A stretch of DNA of 64,000 nucleotides from Asparagopsis taxiformis (lineage: Eukaryota; Rhodophyta; Florideophyceae; Bonnemaisoniales; Bonnemaisoniaceae): NCBI GenBank assembly GCA_030407315.1, contig JALQPE010002462.1:88141-152140 (forward strand). The letters run 5' to 3'. Each line of letters opens with the position of its first letter. The first letter of the stretch is position 1. The position numbers and the translations under genes were made by a program. Below, piece by piece: positions 43,140-53,858 of this stretch. The notes beneath the pieces are model-generated. The model ran no database searches and had not been told where the DNA came from. It saw nothing but the letters and a program-made list of their open reading frames with translations.

Positions 43140-43720
43140 CCTGTGCACTTTCCTCCAGAAACTACAATGCAGTACCAACAGCAATATCAACCGGCGTCGT
43201 AATAGCATGCACCGCAAACAGTAGCAAGAATGATGTCTACGCAAGATGAAACGGAATAATTATCGCAGCCGCCCAACAATGCTCAGCAAGTGCAATGAAA
43301 ACGTTTAGCATTTCATCGTTGCACAGGCCAACTCGTAGACAGCATACGGGATCATGAAAAGTAACCGGCGTCTGCATTGGATGTTGTTGTCGGAAACAAG
43401 TTCTCCTTCAGCAATGCGTCGTAGATTGAATGTACACGAAAAAAGTGCTTTTTCTCGGATTGGGTTCTAGTGTAAAATGAAGTTTGGAAGCTGTGAAGAA
43501 TACTTTGCAACTATCCAAGCATGCGTTGTCTAGAATATTGATCCCAGCATCAACAGTGTTCACTCCGACACCAGCAAACTTCAGATTAGAATCGTTCAAT
43601 GCATATTTGAAGTAATACGAATTTGCATCGAAATAGGCTTCAATTCCACATGCAAAGTATACTAAAACTTCATCGTATCTCCAGCATTGGAGCCGCAAGC
43701 ATGTGTTCCTCTCGTTCAAA
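43140..43720 (-). pseudogene. F4 relic with internal deletion
   Basis: 43719-43408 reads YFACGIEAYFDANSY (compare YYAYGQEGCFDTIRTY of the F4 gene at 43850-45283), then jumps to NACLDSCKVFFTASKLHF (compare NARLTSRKAFYALSKLHFAL), so about 150 residues of the ectodomain are missing. Beyond a stop, RRRLLFMIPYAVYELA (about 43370-43330) matches the start of the last TM (APYAVFELAI). Tandem to the intact gene, same strand. Confidence 0.7.
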
Positions 43721-43849
43721 GCATATAAGTCGGTTCGTTGAATGAATTAGTAACTACTATAGCACTTGCAGCACAGCCTCCATTATTTTTGTTTCCTAGT
43801 TCAACTTCCAGCGACCTGTTCATTATTTCCTGTAGTACTATACCTGCAG

Positions 43850-45283
43850 TTACGTTCTATCTGCCTCGATTTCAAGCTTCAATTCAAACTTGCCATCTTC
43901 ATCACGCACCATGAACACGTGGTATCCTTCCCTGCAGTATTTTCTCAGTGCTGAATGGTCTCTAAGTTTCACGGCCGCCATGTAGCGTGCATCGAATACA
44001 TTCACGGTTACTGGTGCCCTGTATTTGAACACCAGAAGCACCAGTTTTGCCAACACCAGTAGAAGGATCACGATGGCCAATTCGAAAACCGCATATGGTG
44101 CCATCAATGATACGACTGGATGTCTGTAGAATATGCCATCTCGAGGCATGTGGTACCTCAACACCTGTTGTCTATTGCTGTCGAACAAGTGATTATCGAT
44201 TTCACTGATTAAATGTGTGCTGAAAGCAGTGTTTGTGGTTGAGTTCGGCTCGAGCGCGAAATGGAGCTTGGAAAGCGCATAGAAAGCCTTGCGACTCGTC
44301 AAACGTGCATTGTCAATTCTTATCAACGAACCTTTAGAATAGGAATCAATCGCGCTGTAAGTTGCAATCTTAAAACAGGAAAAATTTTGTACGCGACGCT
44401 TAGGAATGAGCAATGTTGTATTCGACATCCATGGTGTGACAAACACATCAGAAAAGAGTACGAGTTGGAAACATGTGAAATGGTTCTCTGCATGGTCAGG
44501 TTCTGAGTACCACAGCACCATGGACACCGTCTCGTTTCTTTTCATATCATCCACAGCTGAGCCGTATTCCTGGTTTTGCAGCACAGAGAATACAACCGAC
44601 CCATTATTCTTGCTTTCCTCCCCTATAAAACGCCATTCAACGTCAAAAGTTACTGCTGTTTGTTCAATATCTCCAAATTGCACACTCCAGAAATCTTCTA
44701 CTCCATCATCTACTTTGTCTAAAAACTCAATTTCGATACCAAAAGTATACATATGAACATCAGCAATTTTCAGATGCGATTCATAAAAAAACGAATCGTA
44801 AGTCCTTATTGTATCGAAACAACCCTCCTGCCCATATGCATAGTATTCCAAAATTTCTCTTTCTAGCCAACCGTTGTGACGAATGCATCTTTCTCTTTTC
44901 TCTAGCACTCGAAAGTCAGATAGTTGCACATCCGCAGGTTGCTTGTCCCACTGTTCGTTCCCGACCCAGTCAGAGACTTGCGACTGTGATAGATTCAGCA
45001 TTGGATGCAGATTACGGAAAACTTCTTCCCCTGATTCTCCAGAAAAGCCAAGTTCAATGCTCTCACTTATGATGAAAATGAGTGCGACTGAGATGAACAA
45101 ACTGTATTTCTCCGCGATGCCGTAAACTTGAGTTGAACCCTTTGATATCAACTGTCTCCTGCAGCGATCATTAATCCACGCATGGTACACATTTTGGCCA
45201 AGAAGAACGATAAGTATCTCGAGAACAACAGTCAAAATACTGTTTGTTGCCCAACTCGGAATTGCAACATAATATTCGGCCAT
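43850..45283 (-). CDS. F4-family membrane protein with large ectodomain
   Basis: 477 residues from ATG 45283 (MAEYYVAIPS), the first ATG of the frame. TM1 is SILTVVLEILIVLLGQNVY, TM2 is YSLFISVALIFIISESIEL. A loop of about 310 residues follows, with sequons such as NLS, NGS, NET, NTT and several cysteines, then TM3 APYAVFELAIVILLLVLAK and TM4-like LVLLVFKY, and a 60-residue tail beginning with basic residues (APVTVNVFDARYMAAVK). The fold is unknown. The topology suggests a surface or endomembrane receptor-like protein with the loop outside. It is divergent from, and paralogous to, the gene at 46071-47558. Confidence 0.8.
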   Translation of the reverse strand: MAEYYVAIPSWATNSILTVVLEILIVLLGQNVYHAWINDRCRRQLISKGSTQVYGIAEKYSLFISVALIFIISESIELGFSGESGEEVFRNLHPMLNLSQSQVSDWVGNEQWDKQPADVQLSDFRVLEKRERCIRHNGWLEREILEYYAYGQEGCFDTIRTYDSFFYESHLKIADVHMYTFGIEIEFLDKVDDGVEDFWSVQFGDIEQTAVTFDVEWRFIGEESKNNGSVVFSVLQNQEYGSAVDDMKRNETVSMVLWYSEPDHAENHFTCFQLVLFSDVFVTPWMSNTTLLIPKRRVQNFSCFKIATYSAIDSYSKGSLIRIDNARLTSRKAFYALSKLHFALEPNSTTNTAFSTHLISEIDNHLFDSNRQQVLRYHMPRDGIFYRHPVVSLMAPYAVFELAIVILLLVLAKLVLLVFKYRAPVTVNVFDARYMAAVKLRDHSALRKYCREGYHVFMVRDEDGKFELKLEIEADRT

Positions 45284-46070
45284 TTCGGTTTTAGGTGACT
45301 TCACCGGAACAACCAAATCTGCCCAAGTTTGATTTGAGACTCCATAATATATTGTGCGTCATACGATGGTTGTACCATACTCAACAGATTGAATAGTGAA
45401 ATTGCTTTGCTAATCTTCCGGAATGAAATCGGTATCAATGCCTGCGCCTTTCGACGAAGACTGGAACACGGTCATTTCAAATTATATAACTGCATGGGCC
45501 GTAGTTTGGGAATTTCCGACCAACGAGCAACCAACATGCACGAAGGGGTGTAATCCTCCAGCAATGCAATTAGTTATGGAACACAGCGAGCGATATTTTA
45601 CCACATGTCGGTGCAACCGGAAATCGCCACTCTCTATATATATCTCTCCGACAAACTGCACAGTGCCGTCTCCACCCCTCACACCCTACGGGTAGTGGTG
45701 GAAATGACTTACGAGAAAAATTCTGAAGATTTCCAGGAGCTAGACTATGAAAAATTATCTTTTACACCTCTACTATTCTGCTGCTGCTCCTCCTCCACTA
45801 GCACGTATAACAGTAAGTAGCCAGGTGAAGGCTCGAGCCCCCTACATTCGGTTCCAATCGCTCCCATTGATTTCGGCAGCAAGACGCTCATTGGACGGAT
45901 ATAATTCATAGTATAACAACCTCTCATTCTGCTTCAAAGTGCTTAGTCGTTCGACCCATAAATTGCGTGTACTGGCTGCGAATTAGTCGCAAAAATCATT
46001 CAATCCGATCTTACATAACAACATACAGATATTCTCTTTTCTCCAGTTGAGCTATGCTGGTTCCGATACG
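45284..46070. other. Divergent promoter region of two F4 genes
   Basis: 787 bp between the ATGs of two head-to-head F4 paralogues. No gene is supported. The stretch must drive both and could give co-expression. TATATATAT at 45636-45644 is a possible core element, unproven. Confidence 0.4.
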
Positions 46071-47558
46071 ATGAACACCTCTATCACCATTTTTGCGTCC
46101 AGCTCGATTACAAATGCTGTTCTTGCCGTTTTCCTAGAGCTTTTCATTATTCTTCTGGGGCAGGACGTGTTTCATGAAGTGGCAAACTTTTTTTGCAGAC
46201 GAAGTCTGATGAAGGGGAGAGCGGTCAGAGTGTACGGAAACCTGAAACGCACCAATTTCGTCCTATGCACATTATCCATTCTTGCGCTCTGTGTTCTTGT
46301 AGAGCTTGGCATCGATGGACAAATCAATACCAATGCTAATATGGAGACCAGATCAATTAGGCCGAAACCTAGTGTGCTACTCTCGCATGTTTCAAATTGG
46401 ACTGAACATGAACAACTACCTAAACATCCATCCGAGCTATCACTTTCCGACTTTCCACTGTTAAGGAAAAAGGGATTGGAGTGCACAGAATACGGTGGGA
46501 AGTCGCCTCCATTTGAGAATCCTACTGACTTCTTTATGTTTGGAGATGATGAGTGTTTTGACTCAAGTTTTTTTACGGACTCAAATCTAATCTCTGTGCG
46601 ATCTTCTCATCATAGAATTGATAGAGAAACTCTGATTCTGCAGATCGGAGAACGCATCAATAGGAACTTTTCGACACAGTTTAGAACCCTGTCGTTCCAA
46701 GAGGAAAGAGCAGGAGGAAACGAAACGGTAATTCAACTCTCCATTAGCTTCAGAGTCACATGGTCTAGACATCAGTACCCCATGTATACAATGAACGGGA
46801 TGATAACGTTTTCAGTGCTTCTAAACTGGAATTACTCCTCCAGTCCATCCAACTGTTCAAGCATGGATTCAATACTTTTTATTTTACACGATTATGAGCT
46901 TCGTTACGGAATAATCTGCTTCACCGAAGTATTCCAATCAACTACAGTCAATGATGTAACAGACCTTGTTCCTAGACGGAATATATCAGTCAGTGCATCA
47001 CCGCACCGGCTTGAAACGTACTCACTACGACCTGAAAATATCTTCGAGCCGAATGAACACGTGGCTGTTCATGATGAACAGGATGTCACCCTGCACAAGT
47101 TGTACTTTGCACTCTCCAAACTTCATTTCGTTAAGGAGAACATCTTAACCACTGAGATGGACTATCTTCCATATATGGTCAATGAAATCGACAATCGGTT
47201 TTCTACACAATCAATTCAAACTGTGCAACTCCGTTTCTACCGCCCCGATGGATACCTAACGTTAACAGTGGTCAAATTGTTCTCTGTGCTCTGCTTTTCC
47301 GTGACTTTTTTGTCGTTGCTGGTGCTGAAAATTGTATTGATGATATCGAAACGAAAAGCTCCCTTCCAGGTCCGCATTCTCGATGCAAAGTACATCGCAT
47401 CTCTACAAATATACGCTGAGAAAACGATGCAGTATTGTGCAGAGGACAGTGAACCAGAATACCAAGTCTATATCGAGCTGGATCAAGACAGGGGGGCAGT
47501 ACTGAGATTACGAAGAAAGGATGTTGGTATCGAAGATCAATGGTTTCCTCCGCAGTAA
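46071..47558 (+). CDS. F4-family membrane protein with glycosylated ectodomain
   Basis: 495 residues from ATG 46071 (MNTSITIFAS), the first ATG of the open frame. TM1 is AVLAVFLELFIILLGQDVF, TM2 is FVLCTLSILALCVLVELGI. The loop of about 310 residues has sequons NWT, NFS, NET, NYS, NCS and NIS, supporting an ER-luminal or extracellular location. The last TM region is LFSVLCFSVTFLSLLVLKIV, followed by a tail with KRKAPFQVRILDAKYIASL. The YFALSKLHFVKE block is the best match to the neighbour (YALSKLHFALE). Function is unknown. Confidence 0.8.
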   Translation: MNTSITIFASSSITNAVLAVFLELFIILLGQDVFHEVANFFCRRSLMKGRAVRVYGNLKRTNFVLCTLSILALCVLVELGIDGQINTNANMETRSIRPKPSVLLSHVSNWTEHEQLPKHPSELSLSDFPLLRKKGLECTEYGGKSPPFENPTDFFMFGDDECFDSSFFTDSNLISVRSSHHRIDRETLILQIGERINRNFSTQFRTLSFQEERAGGNETVIQLSISFRVTWSRHQYPMYTMNGMITFSVLLNWNYSSSPSNCSSMDSILFILHDYELRYGIICFTEVFQSTTVNDVTDLVPRRNISVSASPHRLETYSLRPENIFEPNEHVAVHDEQDVTLHKLYFALSKLHFVKENILTTEMDYLPYMVNEIDNRFSTQSIQTVQLRFYRPDGYLTLTVVKLFSVLCFSVTFLSLLVLKIVLMISKRKAPFQVRILDAKYIASLQIYAEKTMQYCAEDSEPEYQVYIELDQDRGAVLRLRRKDVGIEDQWFPPQ

Positions 47559-47632
47559 CACATCACGATTCCACTCTGAGATGGTCATACAGAGCAGTGC
47601 TTGAAGCAGTTGGCTTCACCGGCGCATAAAGT

Positions 47633-48307
47633 ATGTGTTTGTTTGATAACATTGCACATAGCAATGTGAGGGCATGTAGTGAAGTAACATTAAACACGCC
47701 AAGCATTGCAGTACACTTGCTTACCGCAGTCGAACAACACACCACGCAAAGTTTCATCCAAGGATATGGGAGTACAACACCAATCGCGATTATAGCCGGC
47801 CGGTGTCGCAATGGTATACATAATAGGACATGCTTGACCAAAGGAGAGCAGGAACTGAGCATCGAGGAAACAAAAGTGGAGTTGAACCGGGTATTGGAAC
47901 GCTGTAACGGACTGCATGGGATAGATGAGGACACTGTTGAGAACATGTTTTTCGAGATCGCTGACGAGGACGCGGAAATGGTGAGCGAGGAGATATTTGT
48001 GGAGATGTTCCAACGGGTGCGAGAAGATCAGGAGGTACAAAATGCAATGCGTGCGCTGATTGACGAGTGCCGCATGCGGTTCCGGAAACGGGCAGATCCG
48101 AAAGCGTATCTGAGCATGCGAATGGCGGCGCGATTGCTGTGCAATGTCGACAAGGAGATGACGGATCGGGGCATTTGGGCGGCGAGGAAGTGCGTAGACG
48201 TAGAGAAAGCTGTGCAGCTATTGAAGAGTGCGGACGATGATGGTATCGTGACGGTTGATGAGGGCGTGTTCATATGTGCGATAGAAGCGATGATAAAAAA
48301 TCAGTGA
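47633..48307 (+). pseudogene. F1 EF-hand tail fused to unrelated 5' sequence
   Basis: From about 47828 the DNA is nearly identical to the last 480 bp of the full F1 gene (KGEQELSIEETKVELNR through DDDGIVTVDEGVF). A one-base insertion changes the last residues to MIKNQ. The preceding 65 codons, from ATG 47633, are unrelated to F1, and no stop interrupts them, so a 224-residue chimeric protein with the two EF-hand-like loops is possible. It could equally be an untranscribed duplication stub that has not yet gained a stop. It marks the left end of the 6-kb duplication. Confidence 0.6.
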
Positions 48308-49225
48308 GTGAAAAATGTCCAATGATTTGCAAAAACATCCGCGGCGAGTATCGTCCAACTGCGCTGCGCTGCTCGCGCAGATGGTCCGACTTTATTGCTG
48401 CACAGGAGTCCTGTAGACAATGCTGCGGCAATATCTGCGTCGTTGGAACATCCACTCCGACACATTCCACTCTTCCAGTCGCACTCGTGCGCAACATGCG
48501 GCCGTCCAACAACTCGATAATTGGCAATCCCATCATTCGACTTTTACTTGATCAAACAAGCTATTTCACGCCGATCAGCAACGTGGGCGAGATATGACGC
48601 TGCTCGATCGATCCAGAGCCTTGGCGCCCTGCGTGTGCATCCACATCAACCCGTCTGCTCCCAATCGTGACTCCAGCTGCCACTCGATTAACCAGTTCTC
48701 ATGCCTCTACTCGGTCTGTCCAGAACTTGCACTGCGCCCAATATCGGCGCTCACAGATTCGTGCTGATCGTATGTTTCGGTGGATCGGTGGCAGTCTCCC
48801 AGTCTCCGTCTCCGAAATCCTTGTACTGCGAAATTGCGCACACCAACTGGTTGAACATGACTCTGTCATCTCCGGCTCATGCGTCACACCGATCAGCCAA
48901 CTTCCTCTCATCCTCTCATACCTATCCACCTCAGTTTAGCATGCTGAGGTCAAAAGCTCTTGAACGCTTTTTCACCAGCACAGATATAGATGTGTTCCAG
49001 CCAGTCATCACAGTTGTACTGCTCTGTTCCTGTTTAGGCTTGTGTGACGAAAGCGCTAGTCATATTCAACTGAAATGAGCGCGTCCCAGTCGACAGTTCC
49101 CGTTCGACAAATACTAAATTTATTTAGTGAACCAGTTGCGTCCATCCATTCCGTGTGTCGCAGTTGAATACAGATTAGAGTACGTTGGAACTTCATTTGT
49201 TTATCAACAAATTCTTGGTATTGCA
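48308..49225. repeat. Conserved F1-NLR spacer, copy 3
   Basis: It matches 28533-29446 along its whole length with few differences, including the 125-codon frame (48701-49078). It separates the F1 tail and NLR-C. Confidence 0.7.
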
Positions 49226-52200
49226 CTAGGCGATAGTACAGCTGAACCATTGCGCAAGATTTAGACCAACAGTTGTTCCACTTTTCCGACGCCCCATCGC
49301 CTCCACGATTGCGTCTCTGATCTCTTCAACAAATTTCCGTTGCGCAGCCTTTTCCGCTGCGCTATCCCCATTCGTCACTCTGTTCTTGTTCTCGATGCCA
49401 GTTATATTCCTCAGAGATTGCAGCGCCTTCAACACATCCCCGACTCCATATTCCCGCTCCTTCGCCATTCGCTGCAGGAATCCCTCCTTCATGAACACGC
49501 TCTCTCCCTTTTCGTCAACCAAACTAAACAGCGAATTCTCATCTCTGCAATCATTCAGCGTCAAGCGGTAGAAGACAGGAATGATGATTACTTCATGTTC
49601 ACCCCCCTGATGGAATCGCTCCAAGAAGCACATCAATTCCTTCAGTGTCCACTTGCGTGCAGCAAACTCGGGCGACAATATTACCACAGCAATCTTGGCA
49701 GTGCGCATGGCGTTGATCATCTTCTCAGGTGCCTCTTGCCCGGGTCGCAGCTCTGCCATGTCTAGAAATACTTTGAAACCCAGTGCAACCAGCAGGTCGT
49801 ATAGTGGCTTGGCGATAGTCAACTTGTCAGTACCGGCGTGACTAATGAACACGTCGTAGACTTCATCTGATGGACGTGGATGTGGATGTGGTTGTGAAAG
49901 GGGTGGCAGAGGAGGCTCATCTCGGCGTGGGAATTGAGTGCTGTCTATGACCAGATCAATGTGATACATATGGGGGAATGATGAAAAAAATAGTCGGGAT
50001 GTATCAGGGAAATAATGAGCCCCATGAACAGCACTCCCCATGGAGGCTATAGTGAAAGATGAGTCGCCTTCCTTGTATGTCACATTCGATGGAAATGTGA
50101 GGATTTCCCCGATGATCTTTCGATTGCAAACAAGCCGAGGATTTGCAGCTATGTTCGATGCAGTACTGTCACCATCGGGTTGTACTTCGTGAAACAGCTC
50201 CCCTGACGATACATTCCACGACATTGATTTGCTCTCAACTGCCCCTATCTCTCCGTCTACCCAGGCAATTGCAATGGCTGAGATGAGGCTACAATCTGGG
50301 CTGAACCACGTCGACTCAATGCCTCGGTTCGGATCTAATTGCGACGCACTACTAGAGTCATCATAACTTGACGAATTTGATGAAACTTCTTCACCGTCGG
50401 GTGTTAACGACAACGCCCAATCATCAAGATCTGAGAATGAGTGCAGCACATTGCCGTTCTGCAAGTCGGTGATATGCACAGTACAGTTTCTTGGACCAGT
50501 TCGAAATGCAACGAATCGGCGATTGTTTGACACAGCGAGTGGATCAAGCCAACGCGAATGATTCGGAATTTTGCAGCTGGAAATGACGCGATCGGTTTGT
50601 TGTGACACGTCCTCCATGCTGCGTATCTCCAGACATTCCGACCATAAGTTCCACGTCAACATTGTTGCCGCATCCTCAGAAACTGCAAATCCGACCACGC
50701 CCGGTAAGAACACATCGTCTTGTTCGTTGCTGCTGCTGACGGGCTGCGCATCCCAAACTTGTACTTTTCTCCCCCTCACCCCGAATAATTCCGAGTCATC
50801 TCTGATACAAAACATACAGTCAGAATAAATCAATGCATTGGGAAGAGTCTGCATCAACGATGCGTCCCGACCGTCGTTGCTAACACGCCACATCCTCATA
50901 AAAAGTAGACTCGCAGAATATAAGAAGTGCCCATCACTACTGAATAAAACACTTTGCACCTCATCGCCAGTTTGACCATGTGACATCCAGAGATTTTCGC
51001 CGCTCCGCACATCCCAAATCCGAATCGTTTTATCATGCGATCCTGAGGCCAGTAAGTTCCCATCACGTGTCAGCGCCACGCAGTTCACACAATCTGCGTG
51101 CCCCTCAAACACTCTCGCGCTGTCCTCAAAGCTTTCAGTTTCCCAAACATGGATATTTCGATCCCATGACCCGGATACCATAATATCTTCACTTCCACTC
51201 ACTGCCAGCGAAGACACGAGATTCTTATGCGCGTTGACAGTTTGAATTGTCGTACCGCTATTTATATCCATCACTACGAGTCGTCCTCGACTAGTACCAA
51301 CTACCAATTTCCCCACCGATGGCAGTACTTGCATGCTGGAGGACTCCTCTTCGTGTTGTAGTTCAGCTTCCATAGATCTCCATTTCTCGTACTCTTTCCA
51401 AATAATGACTTGTCCTTTGCGACTGCATGAATATATCAACTCCGAAGAGCGGTCGAAAAACACATTCGCTACCTCGTCATATTCCTCATATCCAATGAGC
51501 GACTTCTTCAGTTTCCCATCGCGACTGTTCAATACATGAACCGTTCCTTCACACCCTCCCACAACTACTTCCTCTCCAGCCCCAGTACATATGCATCTTC
51601 CCCTACCCTCGTGTTCCAGCACACGTTTCAGCGAGCTCCTCCCACTGCTCAACACCCCAGGCCCAGCACGAGCCCAAGGCCGACGCCCGTATCGCTCAAT
51701 ACTACAAATTATTCTCTCCACTATAACGCTTTCGCTTGACACATCTCGCAATCTTCCGTACAACTGAAATGTGCACTCTTTTCTGTTCCTAACGCAATAT
51801 GGTACCATACAGAGCACCATTGCCCGCTCAACAATACCAATATCGCTCATAACTCTTCTACACATTTCAGTCTTCGCGCTCTTCTTCAAATGCATTCGTA
51901 GCAGTTGCAATTCAGAGATGATCTTCTGAAACGGCAGTTGCTCCTTGTTATCGTTCATTTCCTCAATCCAGCGATACTCCGTCAGCAGTTGTAGCGCGTC
52001 GGTCGCCTGTCCGGCTCCGACAAGGTGTCGAACGACGTTATCGATCATGTATTTATCTTTGCTCCCCAGTTTCCACCATTCTTCTCCTGCCGTGCTATTC
52101 GATTCTTCATCAACTTGTTCATCGTTTGCGCCTTCGCATGTCCGTATCGATTCCCGGTATGCTTTAACAAACCGAGCATGCCATGTTCCCACTCCCTCGC

Positions 52201-53599
52201 TCCCCTTCGCCATTTCCACGCATAGGTCATGAACAAGATCATGCAGCCGTACCCCAACGATTAACCCTTTCTTGTCTACATCTAGCGATACAACACTGTG
52301 TCTCGAGAACATCCTCACTCCAACTAGTCCATCATTCACACCCCATAGCTTCTCGATCGCACACAATGGAAGACTCATCTGCTTCTCCATCACACAAAAC
52401 GACCGAAACATCTCTCCCACTGTCATGCTCTTCCCCTTCCACTCCTTCTCCATCGACTCCAAGCTCAACTGTAGGGCCGCATTCAATCCCACATGTCTAT
52501 TCCCACCTTCTGCGTCTGAAACTTGCGTTCTACTTTTCTGCAAACTCTCCCAGTACTGTGCGATTCCATCCGGTCCACACACATCTGTCCGTGTACCCAG
52601 CACATCTTGCAATGCAGACCCAGCGACACTCAGTGCCAGTGGTAGCCCTGCGCAAAAGTCAATTATCTTGTCCAGTGCATCACGATTGGGGGACGAGAAT
52701 GACGGAAGTGTGTGAGGGTGGATACCGGCGTAGCAACACAAAATTTCAACACAGGTTTCTCTGCGCGAAAGTTCGGGACTCACTGAAATCGACACGTCAT
52801 GCGTGGGTACACGTCCAACTTTTTCATTCCTGGTTGACGTCAGCACTTTGCAGCTTGCTTTCTCAATCCCCTGAACAGCTTGGCACGCGGAATCTACCAG
52901 CGTGTAGACGTTGGAGTCGACATCCCATACATCATCAAACATGAGGAGAAACTGCTTCTGCGCCAAGAGATCAACTAGCTTCTCCATCATAAGGACATGG
53001 GTATTCTCCGTTGCAGCAAGCTCAGTGAATCTGGGAATAAATGTCGGGAATGCTTCGGTGACAACCACTTTGAGTTGGTCCAGGAGCTTTTGTACTGTAG
53101 CATCGTGACCGAGTTGGATGAACCACACGCCGTCTGGAAACTTTGTCCAAACGTCTGGATTCCTGCCAAGGGCGCGCAGGATAGTCGTCTTCCCTGCGCC
53201 ACCCATACCGACGAGTGCAATGGCGTTTTGGTTTGGGTCAATGGACAGAAGAGCTCGCTTGGCCTTGCTTTCTGGAGTATAGGAGTTTGGGGAGAAGTCT
53301 AGGACTTGGCGGGGGTTGCGGGGCACGTAGAAGACGGCGGGCTTTGTGACATGCGATGGCTGTGCAGGAGACGAAGCGGGGGTAGAGTGGAGATGCGGGT
53401 AAGATAACTGAGACGGAAGAGGGCCTGGAGCAGATGACGGGACTGGATGCGTGAGAGATGTCGGGATTGTCGAAGCAGTAGTTGTGGATGGACGCGAAGA
53501 GATCGTTTGATATGCATGATCAAATACGGGGGTTTGATGGGAGGCTGGAGTGACGGCGCTGGGAGCGGATTGATTATGTCGATCGCTACAATTGGTCAT
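49226..53599 (-). CDS. NLR-C: NB-ARC, WD40 and C-terminal TIR receptor
   Basis: 1457 residues from ATG 53599 (MTNCSDRHNQ). Same architecture as NLR-A: P-loop GMGGAGKTT, FLLMFDDVW, KVLTSTR, GLPLAL, LHD, WD40 blades (VSGSWDRNIHVWETESF, LLASGSHDKTIRIWDV) and a C-terminal TIR (YDVFISHAGTDKLTIAKP, VILSPEFAARKW, KWTLKELM with the candidate catalytic Glu). The NB-ARC is almost identical to NLR-A, but the WD40 part differs more and the Pro/Ser/Thr-rich N-terminus has about 30 extra residues (VPSSAPGPLPSQLSY region). Intact. Its upstream region is interrupted by transposon-like DNA 260 bp from the ATG, so its expression may differ from NLR-A. Confidence 0.92.
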   Translation of the reverse strand: MTNCSDRHNQSAPSAVTPASHQTPVFDHAYQTISSRPSTTTASTIPTSLTHPVPSSAPGPLPSQLSYPHLHSTPASSPAQPSHVTKPAVFYVPRNPRQVLDFSPNSYTPESKAKRALLSIDPNQNAIALVGMGGAGKTTILRALGRNPDVWTKFPDGVWFIQLGHDATVQKLLDQLKVVVTEAFPTFIPRFTELAATENTHVLMMEKLVDLLAQKQFLLMFDDVWDVDSNVYTLVDSACQAVQGIEKASCKVLTSTRNEKVGRVPTHDVSISVSPELSRRETCVEILCCYAGIHPHTLPSFSSPNRDALDKIIDFCAGLPLALSVAGSALQDVLGTRTDVCGPDGIAQYWESLQKSRTQVSDAEGGNRHVGLNAALQLSLESMEKEWKGKSMTVGEMFRSFCVMEKQMSLPLCAIEKLWGVNDGLVGVRMFSRHSVVSLDVDKKGLIVGVRLHDLVHDLCVEMAKGSEGVGTWHARFVKAYRESIRTCEGANDEQVDEESNSTAGEEWWKLGSKDKYMIDNVVRHLVGAGQATDALQLLTEYRWIEEMNDNKEQLPFQKIISELQLLRMHLKKSAKTEMCRRVMSDIGIVERAMVLCMVPYCVRNRKECTFQLYGRLRDVSSESVIVERIICSIERYGRRPWARAGPGVLSSGRSSLKRVLEHEGRGRCICTGAGEEVVVGGCEGTVHVLNSRDGKLKKSLIGYEEYDEVANVFFDRSSELIYSCSRKGQVIIWKEYEKWRSMEAELQHEEESSSMQVLPSVGKLVVGTSRGRLVVMDINSGTTIQTVNAHKNLVSSLAVSGSEDIMVSGSWDRNIHVWETESFEDSARVFEGHADCVNCVALTRDGNLLASGSHDKTIRIWDVRSGENLWMSHGQTGDEVQSVLFSSDGHFLYSASLLFMRMWRVSNDGRDASLMQTLPNALIYSDCMFCIRDDSELFGVRGRKVQVWDAQPVSSSNEQDDVFLPGVVGFAVSEDAATMLTWNLWSECLEIRSMEDVSQQTDRVISSCKIPNHSRWLDPLAVSNNRRFVAFRTGPRNCTVHITDLQNGNVLHSFSDLDDWALSLTPDGEEVSSNSSSYDDSSSASQLDPNRGIESTWFSPDCSLISAIAIAWVDGEIGAVESKSMSWNVSSGELFHEVQPDGDSTASNIAANPRLVCNRKIIGEILTFPSNVTYKEGDSSFTIASMGSAVHGAHYFPDTSRLFFSSFPHMYHIDLVIDSTQFPRRDEPPLPPLSQPHPHPRPSDEVYDVFISHAGTDKLTIAKPLYDLLVALGFKVFLDMAELRPGQEAPEKMINAMRTAKIAVVILSPEFAARKWTLKELMCFLERFHQGGEHEVIIIPVFYRLTLNDCRDENSLFSLVDEKGESVFMKEGFLQRMAKEREYGVGDVLKALQSLRNITGIENKNRVTNGDSAAEKAAQRKFVEEIRDAIVEAMGRRKSGTTVGLNLAQWFSCTIA

Positions 53600-53858
53600 G
53601 TTTACCCGAGTATTTGGAGAGTAAAGGCGGAGAAGTTTCGACGTGGAGATGAACGGTATGGCTGGAGAGGCGAGCGCAGAAGTGGTAACGGTGAGCGATG
53701 GGAGAGTGGGAAACGAGATTGATGTGTGGCGTTGAAGCGGATCGGCTTGGAGCTTTGTTCGTTGAGGACTGGGGCGAGATGTAGGATGAAGATGGATTGC
53801 AGGTGTGAAAGTGGTCGGCGACTGTGGAAACGGGAACAGAACAGGGGAGGTGACTTGC

